Source: Ulvibacterium sp039819225 (GTDB lineage: Bacteria > Bacteroidota > Bacteroidia > Flavobacteriales > Flavobacteriaceae). Taken from it: a stretch of 64,000 nucleotides of DNA. The stretch is from assembly GCA_039819225.1 (NCBI GenBank), contig JBCBSN010000001.1, positions 31,079 to 95,078 on the forward strand, in the 5' to 3' direction. Numbering within the stretch: position 1 is the first letter of the stretch; each line of letters opens with the position of its first letter. The notes below the pieces were generated by a model that saw only the letters and a program-made list of their open reading frames with translations, was not told the origin of the DNA and ran no database searches. A program made the position numbers and the translations under genes. Positions 36,022-43,881 of this stretch are shown piece after piece.

Positions 36022-36189
36022 CGGTGTAAGTGAAAAAGAAGTCGTTGAACTATATGGCTCCAAATGGAATTTGGAAACCAAGCCGAGCCCGTATTGGGAA
36101 GTGCACGGTCATTAAGGCCAATGGCGCCTTGGTTAATGCACTAGGGGCTCTAGATGTTTTTTGCCTTTTTCCCAAATATCTTGGAAATA

Positions 36190-36630
36190 TTACGGTTTTA
36201 AGTATATGCAGTGCTTTTTGTAGTCTATTACGGCCTTGGCCTTCTTTAGGATATCGGCCCCGATAATACCGTCCACGGGCATAGCCTTGTGTGCGGTAAG
36301 GGCCTCGTTCACGTGTGCCAGATCAAAGAGCACGATCTTTAGCTTCTTTTTTTTCCAATCGCCTATTTCTATTCTGTTCCTTGTGGATATAAGGGTTTCC
36401 ATATCCGTAGCCCCGGCACCGGCGGCCTTGATCTTGGACTCCTTTGAGGTAAGTTTAAAATATTGCGTCTTGTCAAAACCCACACAGGTGTTGGAAGCTC
36501 CGGTATCCAGGATGAATCTCCCGGTAACACCATTGATTTTGGCCACAATCTCAAAATGGTTGGTGCCCGTAAGGACCAAAGGGATTTTGAGATAGTTTTT
36601 TGTAAGCAGGAACTTTTTGAGGGAGGCCAT
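36190..36630 (-). CDS. Retropepsin-like aspartyl protease family protein
   Basis: A 146-residue protein with a single clan AA aspartic protease fold, which would act as a dimer. The catalytic motif is LDTGAS near residue 42, and the flap/second hydrophobic-Gly motif is DGIIGADIL near residue 122. No signal peptide or membrane helix is visible, so it is probably cytoplasmic. The family (clan AA, gag-asp-like) is common in Flavobacteriaceae; substrates are unknown. It is divergent from tatD, with a 37-bp gap. Confidence 0.82.
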   Translation of the reverse strand: MASLKKFLLTKNYLKIPLVLTGTNHFEIVAKINGVTGRFILDTGASNTCVGFDKTQYFKLTSKESKIKAAGAGATDMETLISTRNRIEIGDWKKKKLKIVLFDLAHVNEALTAHKAMPVDGIIGADILKKAKAVIDYKKHCIYLKP

Positions 36631-36667
36631 GGCTTCTTTTTGTCAAAGATAAGGCTATTTTTGCCAT

Positions 36668-37435
36668 ATGATGCTAACCGATACCCATACCCACCTCTAT
36701 AGCGAGGCCTTTGACGAAGACCGGGATACGGTAATGCAGAAGGCCATGGATAATGGCATAAGAAGATTTTTTGTCCCTGCGATAGATTCTAGCTATACCC
36801 GGCGCATGCTGGATTTGGAAAGGACATATCCTGAAAATGTGTTTTTAATGATGGGGCTGCACCCCACCCATGTAAAGGAGAATTTTAAGGATGAATTGGC
36901 CCATGTGAAAAAGCAACTGGCCCAACGAAGGTACTATGCCGTGGGAGAGATAGGAATCGACCTGTATTGGGACAAGACCTTTCTGAAGCAGCAACAGGAA
37001 GCGTTCCGGTTCCAGATACAGTTGGCCAAAGAATACGGTTTGCCCATAGTGATTCACTGTAGAGAATCCTTTGATGAGATATTCGAGGTTCTCGAAGCCG
37101 AAAAAAGTGATGGATTGTTTGGTATTTTTCACTGTTTTACAGGAGATTTGAAACAGGCGAAAAGGGCTTTGTCCTATAACATGAAATTGGGTATCGGGGG
37201 TGTCGTGACCTTTAAGAACGGGAAAATTGATCGTTTTTTACATCAAATTAACCTAAGGCATATTGTCCTGGAGACGGACGCGCCCTACTTGGCGCCGGTC
37301 CCTTATCGCGGTAAGCGGAACGAGAGCGCCTATCTCATAAATGTATTGGAAAAATTGTCGGATGTCTACGGAGTATCCCAGGAGGAGATAGCGAGAATAA
37401 CCACTGAAAATTCTAGGGAGGTGTTTGGGATTTAA
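36668..37435 (+). CDS. tatD: TatD-family metal-dependent deoxyribonuclease/hydrolase
   Basis: TIM-barrel metal hydrolase of 255 residues. Motifs in order: the N-terminal DTHTHLYSEAF metal site, GLHPTHVKE near residue 63, VGEIGIDLYWDK near residue 94 with a ligand Glu, IHCRES near residue 130, FHCFTG near residue 155, and LETDAPYLAPVPYRGKRNE with the last Asp. These cover all expected ligands. The enzyme class has 3'-5' exonuclease activity on DNA and is tied to repair. There are two adjacent ATG codons at 36668 and 36671. The asparaginase gene follows 66 bp later on the same strand. Confidence 0.93.
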   Translation: MMLTDTHTHLYSEAFDEDRDTVMQKAMDNGIRRFFVPAIDSSYTRRMLDLERTYPENVFLMMGLHPTHVKENFKDELAHVKKQLAQRRYYAVGEIGIDLYWDKTFLKQQQEAFRFQIQLAKEYGLPIVIHCRESFDEIFEVLEAEKSDGLFGIFHCFTGDLKQAKRALSYNMKLGIGGVVTFKNGKIDRFLHQINLRHIVLETDAPYLAPVPYRGKRNESAYLINVLEKLSDVYGVSQEEIARITTENSREVFGI

Positions 37436-37501
37436 AGTTATGGCGGTACAGTTGCTTTCGATTTTGAACGGCCCGCAACCCTTAACCCTTAACCTTTAAC
37501 C

Positions 37502-38530
37502 ATGACTCACAAGACCCAAATTTTGTTGATATATACCGGAGGAACGATCGGCATGGTCAAGGACTATGAATCTGGTGCGCTTATACCCTTTGATTTTGAT
37601 CAGCTGTCCAAACAGATTCCCGAACTACGGCAACTGGATTGTCATATACAAACGGTTTCCTTTGTAGATCCTATAGACTCATCCAATATGGATCCGGGAC
37701 ATTGGGCAAAAATAGCGGCCTTGATAGACAACAATTACAACGCCTTTGATGGATTTGTGGTATTGCATGGCAGCGATACCATGAGTTACACGGCCTCGGC
37801 CCTTAGCTTTATGTTGGAGAATCTGGCCAAGCCGGTAATTTTCACAGGGTCTCAATTGCCCATTGGCGACTTACGTACGGATGCCAAGGAAAATCTTATT
37901 ACCTCTATACAGATTGCAGCAATGCAGGATAAGGGTAGGGCCGTAATCCAGGAGGTAGGGCTCTACTTTGAGTATAAGCTGTATCGTGGCAATCGCACCA
38001 CTAAGCTGAACGCAGAGCATTTTGAGGCCTTTGCCTCCCTAAACTATCCCTGCCTTGCGGAATCCGGTGTACATTTAAAAGTGCATCGGGAACATTTACT
38101 GGAAAATATCGGGAAAAAGAAATTGGTGGTCCATAGGGAGATGGATACCAATGTAGTGGTCCTTAAGCTTTTTCCAGGGCTCAACCCTGCGGTTTTACAA
38201 AGCGTATTGGACATACCGGGTCTAAAGGCCATAGTGCTGGAGACCTATGGGGCGGGTAATGCGCCGACGGCCCCTTGGTTTTTGGAAACCTTGAAGAAGG
38301 CGAAAGCCGGCGGACTGCATATGGTAAGCGTAACACAGTGTTCTGGGGGCAGCGTTATCATGGGGCAATACAGGACAAGTGAGCAGTTAGGGGCCCTTGG
38401 TATAATCAATGGTAAGGACATAACCACGGAGGCCGCGGTGACCAAACTCATGTATCTTTTGGGAGCCGGGATTTCGGGCAATTTGTTCCGAATAGTCTTT
38501 GAAACCGCAATACGTGGGGAAATGCGTTAA
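37502..38530 (+). CDS. ansA: Type I (cytoplasmic) L-asparaginase
   Basis: Asparaginase of 342 residues, converting asparagine to aspartate and ammonia. The first catalytic Thr lies in YTGGTIGMV near residue 13, and the second in LHGSDTMSYTASAL near residue 92, with the Asp-Lys pair in GDLRTDAKEN near residue 122. There is no signal peptide, so it belongs to the cytoplasmic AnsA type rather than the periplasmic high-affinity enzyme. The C-terminal domain GLKAIVLETYGAGN is standard. It follows tatD closely and precedes the tRNA-Ser gene. Confidence 0.93.
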   Translation: MTHKTQILLIYTGGTIGMVKDYESGALIPFDFDQLSKQIPELRQLDCHIQTVSFVDPIDSSNMDPGHWAKIAALIDNNYNAFDGFVVLHGSDTMSYTASALSFMLENLAKPVIFTGSQLPIGDLRTDAKENLITSIQIAAMQDKGRAVIQEVGLYFEYKLYRGNRTTKLNAEHFEAFASLNYPCLAESGVHLKVHREHLLENIGKKKLVVHREMDTNVVVLKLFPGLNPAVLQSVLDIPGLKAIVLETYGAGNAPTAPWFLETLKKAKAGGLHMVSVTQCSGGSVIMGQYRTSEQLGALGIINGKDITTEAAVTKLMYLLGAGISGNLFRIVFETAIRGEMR

Positions 38531-38600
38531 AATAACATGCTAAATTTTATAAAGTAAGTTTTTTTTTGTTATTTGCCCACCCTTTGAACAAAATAGACCT

Positions 38601-38688
38601 AGAGAGGTGGCCGAGTGGTCGAAGGCGCACGCCTGGAAAGTGTGTATACACCAAAAGTGTATCGAGGGTTCGAATCCCTTCCTCTCTG
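38601..38688 (+). tRNA. tRNA-Ser (GGA anticodon)
   Basis: A full class II cloverleaf can be drawn. The acceptor stem is AGAGAGG (38601-38607) paired with CCTCTCT (38681-38687), with G as discriminator. The anticodon stem is CACGC/GTGTG around the loop CTGGAAA, so the anticodon is GGA (38635-38637). A long variable arm (GTATACACCAAAAGTGTATC) marks serine, and the T loop is TTCGAAT. Only CA, not CCA, follows the discriminator. Confidence 0.95.
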
Positions 38689-38765
38689 CAACGAAGTTTT
38701 CCTTTTATTATTGTGATTTTTTTTTATCTTTAACCCTATTAACTAACTAATTTAAGTTTGAAAAA

Positions 38766-39554
38766 ATGAAAAGATTGTTCTCTATCCTGGCTGTTGCTGG
38801 GTTATTTGTTTTAAGTACAAATACAGTAAGTGCCAAAGCTACAATAGCTACTATGGTTTCCAATTTGTCCACTTCCGTTGCTAGTGTAGCGGTTGCCGTA
38901 CAGGACGACGCTCCGGCGGAAGCCCGTGGTTTTACCCAAGTCCTCAAAGAGCAGTTTATCCAAGGAGGTGCCGGGTTTATGGGAATCGTTCTTTTGTGTT
39001 TGATTTTAGGACTGGCCGTAGCTATAGAAAGAATAATTTACTTGAATATGTCCAGCACCAATACCACTAAATTAAAGCAGCAGGTTGAGGATGCCTTGGC
39101 CTCCGGAGGTGTAGAGGCTGCCAAAGAAGTGTGCAGGAATACCAAGGGCCCCGTTGCCTCCATTTATTACCAAGGATTGGATAGGGCCGGTGAGAGTGTC
39201 GAATCCGCTGAAAAAGCAGTAGTCGCCTATGGCGGGGTTCAAATGGGCCAGTTGGAAAAGAACGTATCCTGGCTGTCCCTATTTATTGCCATCGCACCGA
39301 TGCTTGGGTTCATGGGAACCGTAATCGGTATGATCCAGGCCTTCCAAAAGATTAGTGCGGTAGGTAACTTGAGTGCGTCCCTGATCGCCGGTGATATTCA
39401 GGTAGCACTTTTAACTACGGTATTCGGTTTGATTACGGCCATTATATTGCAAATTTTCTATAACTATATCATTGCAAAAATTGACAGTATTGTAAATGAC
39501 ATGGAAGACTCATCAATCTCTTTGATTGATATGTTGGTAGACCACAAAAAATAA
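38766..39554 (+). CDS. exbB: MotA/TolQ/ExbB proton-channel family protein
   Basis: A 262-residue inner-membrane subunit of the Ton-type proton channel that energises outer-membrane transporters. An N-terminal hydrophobic segment (about 5-25) looks like a signal or first helix, and three further helices follow (about 73-95, 165-190 and 205-230). The conserved core is LFIAIAPMLGFMGTVIGMIQAF, and IAGDIQVALLTTVFGLI completes the family pattern. A near -7 box TATCTTTA lies at 38725-38732, about 33 bases before the start. It leads a run with an unknown membrane protein and two ExbD genes, spaced 16-24 bp apart, so one operon is likely. Confidence 0.92.
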   Translation: MKRLFSILAVAGLFVLSTNTVSAKATIATMVSNLSTSVASVAVAVQDDAPAEARGFTQVLKEQFIQGGAGFMGIVLLCLILGLAVAIERIIYLNMSSTNTTKLKQQVEDALASGGVEAAKEVCRNTKGPVASIYYQGLDRAGESVESAEKAVVAYGGVQMGQLEKNVSWLSLFIAIAPMLGFMGTVIGMIQAFQKISAVGNLSASLIAGDIQVALLTTVFGLITAIILQIFYNYIIAKIDSIVNDMEDSSISLIDMLVDHKK

Positions 39555-39578
39555 GTCGTACTTAAATATACTATTGTC

Positions 39579-40022
39579 ATGCACAAGATTTTAAAAATAG
39601 TTTTAATAGTGGTGGGGGTCTTATCCGCGATACTTTGGTATTTCCTTCCGCCCAAGGATATGCCTGCCACGGAAGCAGCGGCCAGTGGTGCTATGAACGG
39701 CATGTTTTGGATTACGTATCTGCTTTTGGCCATTGCCGTTATTTGCGCGCTCTTGTTTACGCTTATCAATCTTTTCTCGAATCCCAAAGGTCTGAAGAAA
39801 ACACTTTTTGTGATAGGGGGATTTCTTTTGGTAGTAATTATCGCCTACGTGCTCGCAAGTGGTACGGACGTTAGTATTGAGGAAATGGCCAGTAGGGGTG
39901 TGGAGACCTCGGAGACTACGATTAAACGCATTGGTATGGGGCTTAACGTATTTTTTATACTCACCGCCATCGCCGTATTGCTAATGGTATTGCCAGGGAT
40001 TAAGAGGCTTTTCGTTAAATAA
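39579..40022 (+). CDS. Small four-helix membrane protein within the exb operon
   Basis: A 147-residue protein with about four predicted membrane helices (roughly 3-20, 42-63, 75-93 and 122-142) and no motif I can name. It lies between exbB (24 bp) and the first exbD (16 bp), so co-translation with the Ton complex is very likely. In flavobacterial genomes an unnamed membrane protein is often found here, from memory. It might be an accessory subunit of the energy-transducing complex. The function is unproven. Confidence 0.8.
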   Translation: MHKILKIVLIVVGVLSAILWYFLPPKDMPATEAAASGAMNGMFWITYLLLAIAVICALLFTLINLFSNPKGLKKTLFVIGGFLLVVIIAYVLASGTDVSIEEMASRGVETSETTIKRIGMGLNVFFILTAIAVLLMVLPGIKRLFVK

Positions 40023-40038
40023 TAAATAGATATAAATT

Positions 40039-40647
40039 ATGGCTAGAAGAGCAGGAGCACCAGAAGTAAATGCAGGATCCATGGCAGATATCGCCTTCCT
40101 ACTGCTCATCTTTTTCTTGGTGACCACCACAATAGAAACGGATGCAGGTCTAGATCGTATGTTACCGCCCATTGAGCCACCGGACACGGATGTTATCATT
40201 AAGCAGAAAAACATTTTCCAGGTAAACATCAATAAGAATGGTCAACTCTTGGCAGATGAGGAGCTTATAGACCTTAAGGATTTAAGGGAAAAGGCGAAGG
40301 CATTTTTAGACAATGGAGGAGACGGGACTTGCAACTACTGTAAGGGAAGAAAAAACCCGGAATCTTCGGATAACCCTGCAAAGGCCATTATTTCCTTAAA
40401 GAACGATAGAGAGACCAGATACGGAACGTATATTACGGTTCAGAATGAATTGGTAGGCGCTTATAACGATTTGCGTAATCGGGAGGCAAAACGGTTGTTC
40501 GGTCGTGATTTCACGGAAATGGAAGCGGAATACCTTAATCCGGAGACTTCTTCCAGTCTAAAGGATGAGCTTAAGGAGAAAGTGAAGAAGATTCAAGACT
40601 TGTTTCCGCAAAAACTCTCCGAGGCGGAAACCTCTACCGGGAATTAA
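40039..40647 (+). CDS. exbD: ExbD/TolR-family biopolymer transport protein (first, with CxxC motif)
   Basis: A 202-residue ExbD: a short cytoplasmic start, one membrane helix (MADIAFLLLIFFLVTTTIET) with the proton-path Asp D17, then a periplasmic domain. At 202 residues it is much longer than the 141 of E. coli ExbD. An insertion near residue 94 carries C98-N-Y-C101-K-G, followed by SSDNPAKAIISLKNDRETRYG. The CxxC pair recurs in the third ExbD (42617-43228). It lies 16 bp after the unknown membrane protein and 21 bp before the second ExbD. The pair of ExbD proteins in one operon is typical for this phylum. Confidence 0.9.
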   Translation: MARRAGAPEVNAGSMADIAFLLLIFFLVTTTIETDAGLDRMLPPIEPPDTDVIIKQKNIFQVNINKNGQLLADEELIDLKDLREKAKAFLDNGGDGTCNYCKGRKNPESSDNPAKAIISLKNDRETRYGTYITVQNELVGAYNDLRNREAKRLFGRDFTEMEAEYLNPETSSSLKDELKEKVKKIQDLFPQKLSEAETSTGN

Positions 40648-40668
40648 TTAAAGCTTAAAAAAAACGAT

Positions 40669-41151
40669 ATGTCAAAATTTGCAAAGAAAAAAGATGGGGA
40701 TGTCCCAGCGGTATCCACGGCTTCCTTACCGGACATTGTTTTTATGCTTTTGTTCTTCTTCATGACGGTAACCGTTATGAAGGATAGCACCCTAAAGGTA
40801 TCCAATGAATTGCCCAATGCCAGTGAAACCAAGAAATTGGAAAAGAAGGATCGTGTAATCTATATCTATGTTGGCAAACCTACCTCCCAATACGAAAAGG
40901 TTTTTGGTTCGGAGCCCAAGATTCAGTTGAACGATAAGTTTGCCGGACCTTCGGAGGTCGGGGATTACATATTGCAGGAAAGGGCCAAGAAATCCCAGGA
41001 ACTACAAAATGTTTTGACCACTGCCCTAAAGGTAGACAAGAATGCCAACATGGGCCTTATCTCCGATATTAAGCAAGAGCTAAGAAAAGTCAATGCACTA
41101 AAAGTGAACTATACCACCTATGAGGGTGACGCTTTTAGGAATTTAAAATAG
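40669..41151 (+). CDS. exbD: ExbD/TolR-family biopolymer transport protein (second)
   Basis: A 160-residue ExbD with a membrane helix STASLPDIVFMLLFFFMTV carrying D22, and a periplasmic domain without cysteines. It differs strongly from the first ExbD, so the two likely form distinct positions in the channel. It is the last gene of the exb operon, 21 bp after the first exbD, and is followed by a strong terminator at 41192-41224. Confidence 0.9.
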   Translation: MSKFAKKKDGDVPAVSTASLPDIVFMLLFFFMTVTVMKDSTLKVSNELPNASETKKLEKKDRVIYIYVGKPTSQYEKVFGSEPKIQLNDKFAGPSEVGDYILQERAKKSQELQNVLTTALKVDKNANMGLISDIKQELRKVNALKVNYTTYEGDAFRNLK

Positions 41152-41191
41152 GAATGAATAATTAGTTAGTAAGGCGTTTTACATAATAAGA

Positions 41192-41224
41192 AACACCTTG
41201 CCGTATGGTAAGGTGTTTTTTTTT
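41192..41224 (+). terminator. Intrinsic terminator of the exb operon
   Basis: An 11-bp stem (AACACCTTGCC / GGTAAGGTGTT, one G-T pair) with a 4-base loop is followed by nine T residues in a row. It lies 40 bp after the second exbD stop. Confidence 0.82.
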
Positions 41225-41429
41225 AGAGCCGAATTCTAAAAGCTGTGTGACTATACGTTGAAATTTGGTGTTCGAATCATCTTCCCTGTCGGACCGGGAT
41301 TTTACGAGTACATATCCCAAATGTCATTTTTAGTTTGGTAAACGCAATCCCGTTTTAAGGGAATTGTGTTCTTCCTAGGGACATCCTAATGCCATTTTCC
41401 ATATCCAGTGCAATCCCTAATTGGGAACA

Positions 41430-41560
41430 AGTCGATAAAAGGGTTGTTTTATCGCACTGCTTCAAAATAAAATTCAACTGTAGCTATGGCCATAACTGAT
41501 TTTATTTTTCATAGGGCAATAGAGTATTTCATTTTCTTAAGCCCTTTTCCAAATACAAAT
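41430..41560. repeat. Decayed relative of the MITE-like element at 16302-16462
   Basis: Within the 530-bp gap before the barrel-protein gene, 41458-41485 (TGCTTCAAAATAAAATTCAA and on) matches the - strand of 16384-16411 at 25 of 28 positions. The flanking AT-rich words also line up loosely (ATTTTATTTTTC, TTTCATTTTCTT). No terminal inverted repeats are clear here, so this is a fragment or an old copy. The remaining parts of the gap (41225-41429 and 41561-41685) show nothing I can name. Confidence 0.4.
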
Positions 41561-41685
41561 AGGTATGATGTGTGTTGAACGGTAATGCCATTTATTTGTA
41601 TAACTTTATGCCCGACCGTTAGACATGTCAAAAGAATAGCGTCCGGTAGTCTATTTTACGGCAACTATTAGGATTCAAATAGGGA

Positions 41686-42390
41686 ATGAATAGGATAACA
41701 ATGCACTTATTATGCGCACTACTACTAGGTAGTGGTTTTTGTGCTCCGATCTTTTCACAAATAGAAAATGATTCCATCCCTTGGGGCAGTAAGTACCTGG
41801 AAGATCAGTTTTACCTAGGCATTACATATAACTTTCTATTGGAAAGGCCAGACCAAGTTAGTCAGCGAAATCTATCCTATGGGCTTCAAATGGGTTTTGT
41901 TAAGGACATACCGATAAAGAGGGATAGAACGGTGGCTTTGGGCATAGGCTTGGGATATTCAGTGAATTCCTATTATTCCAATTTGCGGGCTACGGAATCT
42001 GCCGGCGGTATCACATATGATATTCCCGGGGAGGATGAAGTGTTTAGAAGGAGTAAGATAGAGGCCCATCAAATAGAAATGCCGTTGGAGTTCCGTTGGC
42101 GCAGTTCCACTGTGGACAGTTACAAGTTCTGGAGGGTGTATTCCGGTTTGCGACTGGCGTACGTGTTCAGTGGAACCTCCAGATTTGTGACCGAAGGGGA
42201 AAAGATATCTTTTCAAAATTCTGATATTAGAAAACTCCAATACGGTCTCACCTTAAGTTTTGGCTACAATACCTTTAACCTCCATATTTATTATGCTTTG
42301 AACCCCCTGCTGGAGGATAATGTGACCCTTGATGGTACCGATATTTCGATGAGACCCTTGAGCATAGGGCTCATATTCTACATTTTATAA
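41686..42390 (+). CDS. Outer-membrane beta-barrel protein, PorT/porin-like
   Basis: A 234-residue secreted protein. The signal peptide ends CAPIFSQ (about residue 25). The mature part shows repeated amphipathic strands (FYLGITYNFLL, LSYGLQMGFVKDIP, ALGIGLGYSVNSYY, YGLTLSFGYNTFNLHIYYAL) and ends LSIGLIFYIL, as for an eight-strand or larger barrel. It resembles the flavobacterial porin-like proteins annotated as PorT family; a role in type IX secretion is possible but unproven. It sits between two ExbD loci on the same strand, which hints at TonB-linked envelope work. Confidence 0.78.
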   Translation: MNRITMHLLCALLLGSGFCAPIFSQIENDSIPWGSKYLEDQFYLGITYNFLLERPDQVSQRNLSYGLQMGFVKDIPIKRDRTVALGIGLGYSVNSYYSNLRATESAGGITYDIPGEDEVFRRSKIEAHQIEMPLEFRWRSSTVDSYKFWRVYSGLRLAYVFSGTSRFVTEGEKISFQNSDIRKLQYGLTLSFGYNTFNLHIYYALNPLLEDNVTLDGTDISMRPLSIGLIFYIL

Positions 42391-42616
42391 GGTTTCTTAG
42401 GCCTTATCACAAAATCAACGAAACTTCCTGGGTACGATGATTCTTGGGACCACGTGGTGCCCTTTTCTTTAATCTAAAAAGTATTACAATATGGCATAAA
42501 AGTTGTTGGCTATTATTTAACGGTTAAAACGCTTTGCTTCAAGAGCTTAACATTCCAAGCATCTTGGATTCTACCATTGGCAAATTGGAATTTCGTAAAC
42601 CAATAACACATATATC

Positions 42617-43228
42617 ATGTCTAAAAGAGCAGAAGTGCCCAAGGTAAATGCCGGATCCATGGCGGATATTGCCTTTTTATTGTTGATTTTTTTCTTGGTG
42701 ACCACCAGTATTGAGACCGATGTAGGAATCGATCGTTTACTGCCTCCCATGGATACTGGAGCCATTGCGGATGTTAGGGAAAGAAACCTATTGCGCATCC
42801 AAATCGATGGGGCCAATCGTTTATTGGTCGAGGAGAGTCTGGTCAAAATTGAGGAGCTTAGGGCAATTGCCATAGCTTTTCTGGATAATGGAGGAGCCGA
42901 AAGGGGTACGGAGGAATATTGTAATTACTGCAAAGGGGCCGGCGTTACGAACTCTTCGGATAATCCGGATAAAGCCGTTATCTCCCTTACCAGCAATAGA
43001 GAGACCCATTATGGGGCTTATATTGCGGTACAGAATGAATTGGTAGGTGCCTACAATCAATTGCGGAACCGTGAGGCACAGCGTCTGTTTCAGCAGGATT
43101 ACACCGCAATGGTAGCGGAATATGATCGTCCCGAAACATCCTTGGTCGTCAAGGAGCGGTTAAAGAAAAGCATAACACATATCCAGGGGATGTTTCCCCA
43201 AAAAATAGCGGAGGTAAAAGTAGAATGA
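42617..43228 (+). CDS. exbD: ExbD/TolR-family biopolymer transport protein (third, CxxC type)
   Basis: A 203-residue ExbD closely related to the one at 40039: both have NAGSMADIAFLLLIFFLVTT at the membrane helix with D17, the CNYCKG motif (here C102 and C105), SSDNP.KA.ISL, and AVQNELVGAYN. It clearly arose by duplication, but it stands alone, without exbB, 2 kb downstream of the main operon. It might exchange into the same ExbB channel or serve a distinct receptor set. The 226-bp upstream gap holds no clear promoter box. Confidence 0.9.
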   Translation: MSKRAEVPKVNAGSMADIAFLLLIFFLVTTSIETDVGIDRLLPPMDTGAIADVRERNLLRIQIDGANRLLVEESLVKIEELRAIAIAFLDNGGAERGTEEYCNYCKGAGVTNSSDNPDKAVISLTSNRETHYGAYIAVQNELVGAYNQLRNREAQRLFQQDYTAMVAEYDRPETSLVVKERLKKSITHIQGMFPQKIAEVKVE

Positions 43229-43275
43229 GCGATTCAAGGACAACTTTTCAGATTCTGATCTGGGTACGGTTTTGC

Positions 43276-43881
43276 CTACAACCAAAAACGCACCATAAGT
43301 AGCTGCGAAATGACCCCCAGGCAAAGACCAATAAAAAGCTCTGCCTTACTATGTGCCTTTAAGTATAGGCGGGATGTGGCCACAAGACCTGTGAGCAGGG
43401 CAAGGATGCTAAGGGCAATGGTGATGTTTACCTCAAAATGAACGCTCAGGGCGGTAAGGAACATAAAAAGTCCTCCCATGCCCATTAGATGTAGGCTTGC
43501 CTTAACTTTTAGGAACAGTAAAAAAAGGGCGGCTCCGGCAGCTGCGGTGAGTCCCAGAAAATAATAATGGATTTCTTGGACATAGTTGTCAGGGACCACC
43601 TCCACAATAATCATGAGCAAAAGAGCAATGTGGATCAGAAGGGGATATTTTCGTTCTTTACGGCTAGGCATGAAAATGGACTTTACCAGCCCAACGTTCC
43701 TTAGGATAAGGTAGGCCACTATGGGTATGATCACCGTTAGGATGAATATAGGTAAGATATTCCCGCTCTGGAGTTCCAACGGGCTGTATTTTGGGGTAAT
43801 CACAAAATAGGCGAGTGTTCCTGCCATAGGAATGAACAAGGGATGGAATATATGGGAAACCGCTTTGAGAAAGTCCCCCAT
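43276..43881 (-). CDS. PAP2-like membrane phosphatase, divergent
   Basis: A 201-residue integral membrane protein with about six helices. Its motif spacing resembles the PAP2 superfamily: RKERKYPLLI near residue 75, KASLHLMGMGG near residue 128 where a SGH motif would be expected, and SRLYLKAHSKAELFIGLCLG near residue 168 for the SR..x..H block. The His residues are kept, but the middle motif reads SLHLMG rather than SGH, so activity is uncertain. Similar proteins are common in Flavobacteriaceae. Its start codon shares one base with the rpoN stop, so it probably follows rpoN in one transcript. Confidence 0.65.
   Translation of the reverse strand: MGDFLKAVSHIFHPLFIPMAGTLAYFVITPKYSPLELQSGNILPIFILTVIIPIVAYLILRNVGLVKSIFMPSRKERKYPLLIHIALLLMIIVEVVPDNYVQEIHYYFLGLTAAAGAALFLLFLKVKASLHLMGMGGLFMFLTALSVHFEVNITIALSILALLTGLVATSRLYLKAHSKAELFIGLCLGVISQLLMVRFWL

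Noticed and set aside
36006..36101. A short + strand frame reading SEKEVVELYGSKWNLETKPS and on
   Set aside because: The composition looks protein-like, but it is about 30 residues without a start codon in frame. Too little to call a gene or a remnant.
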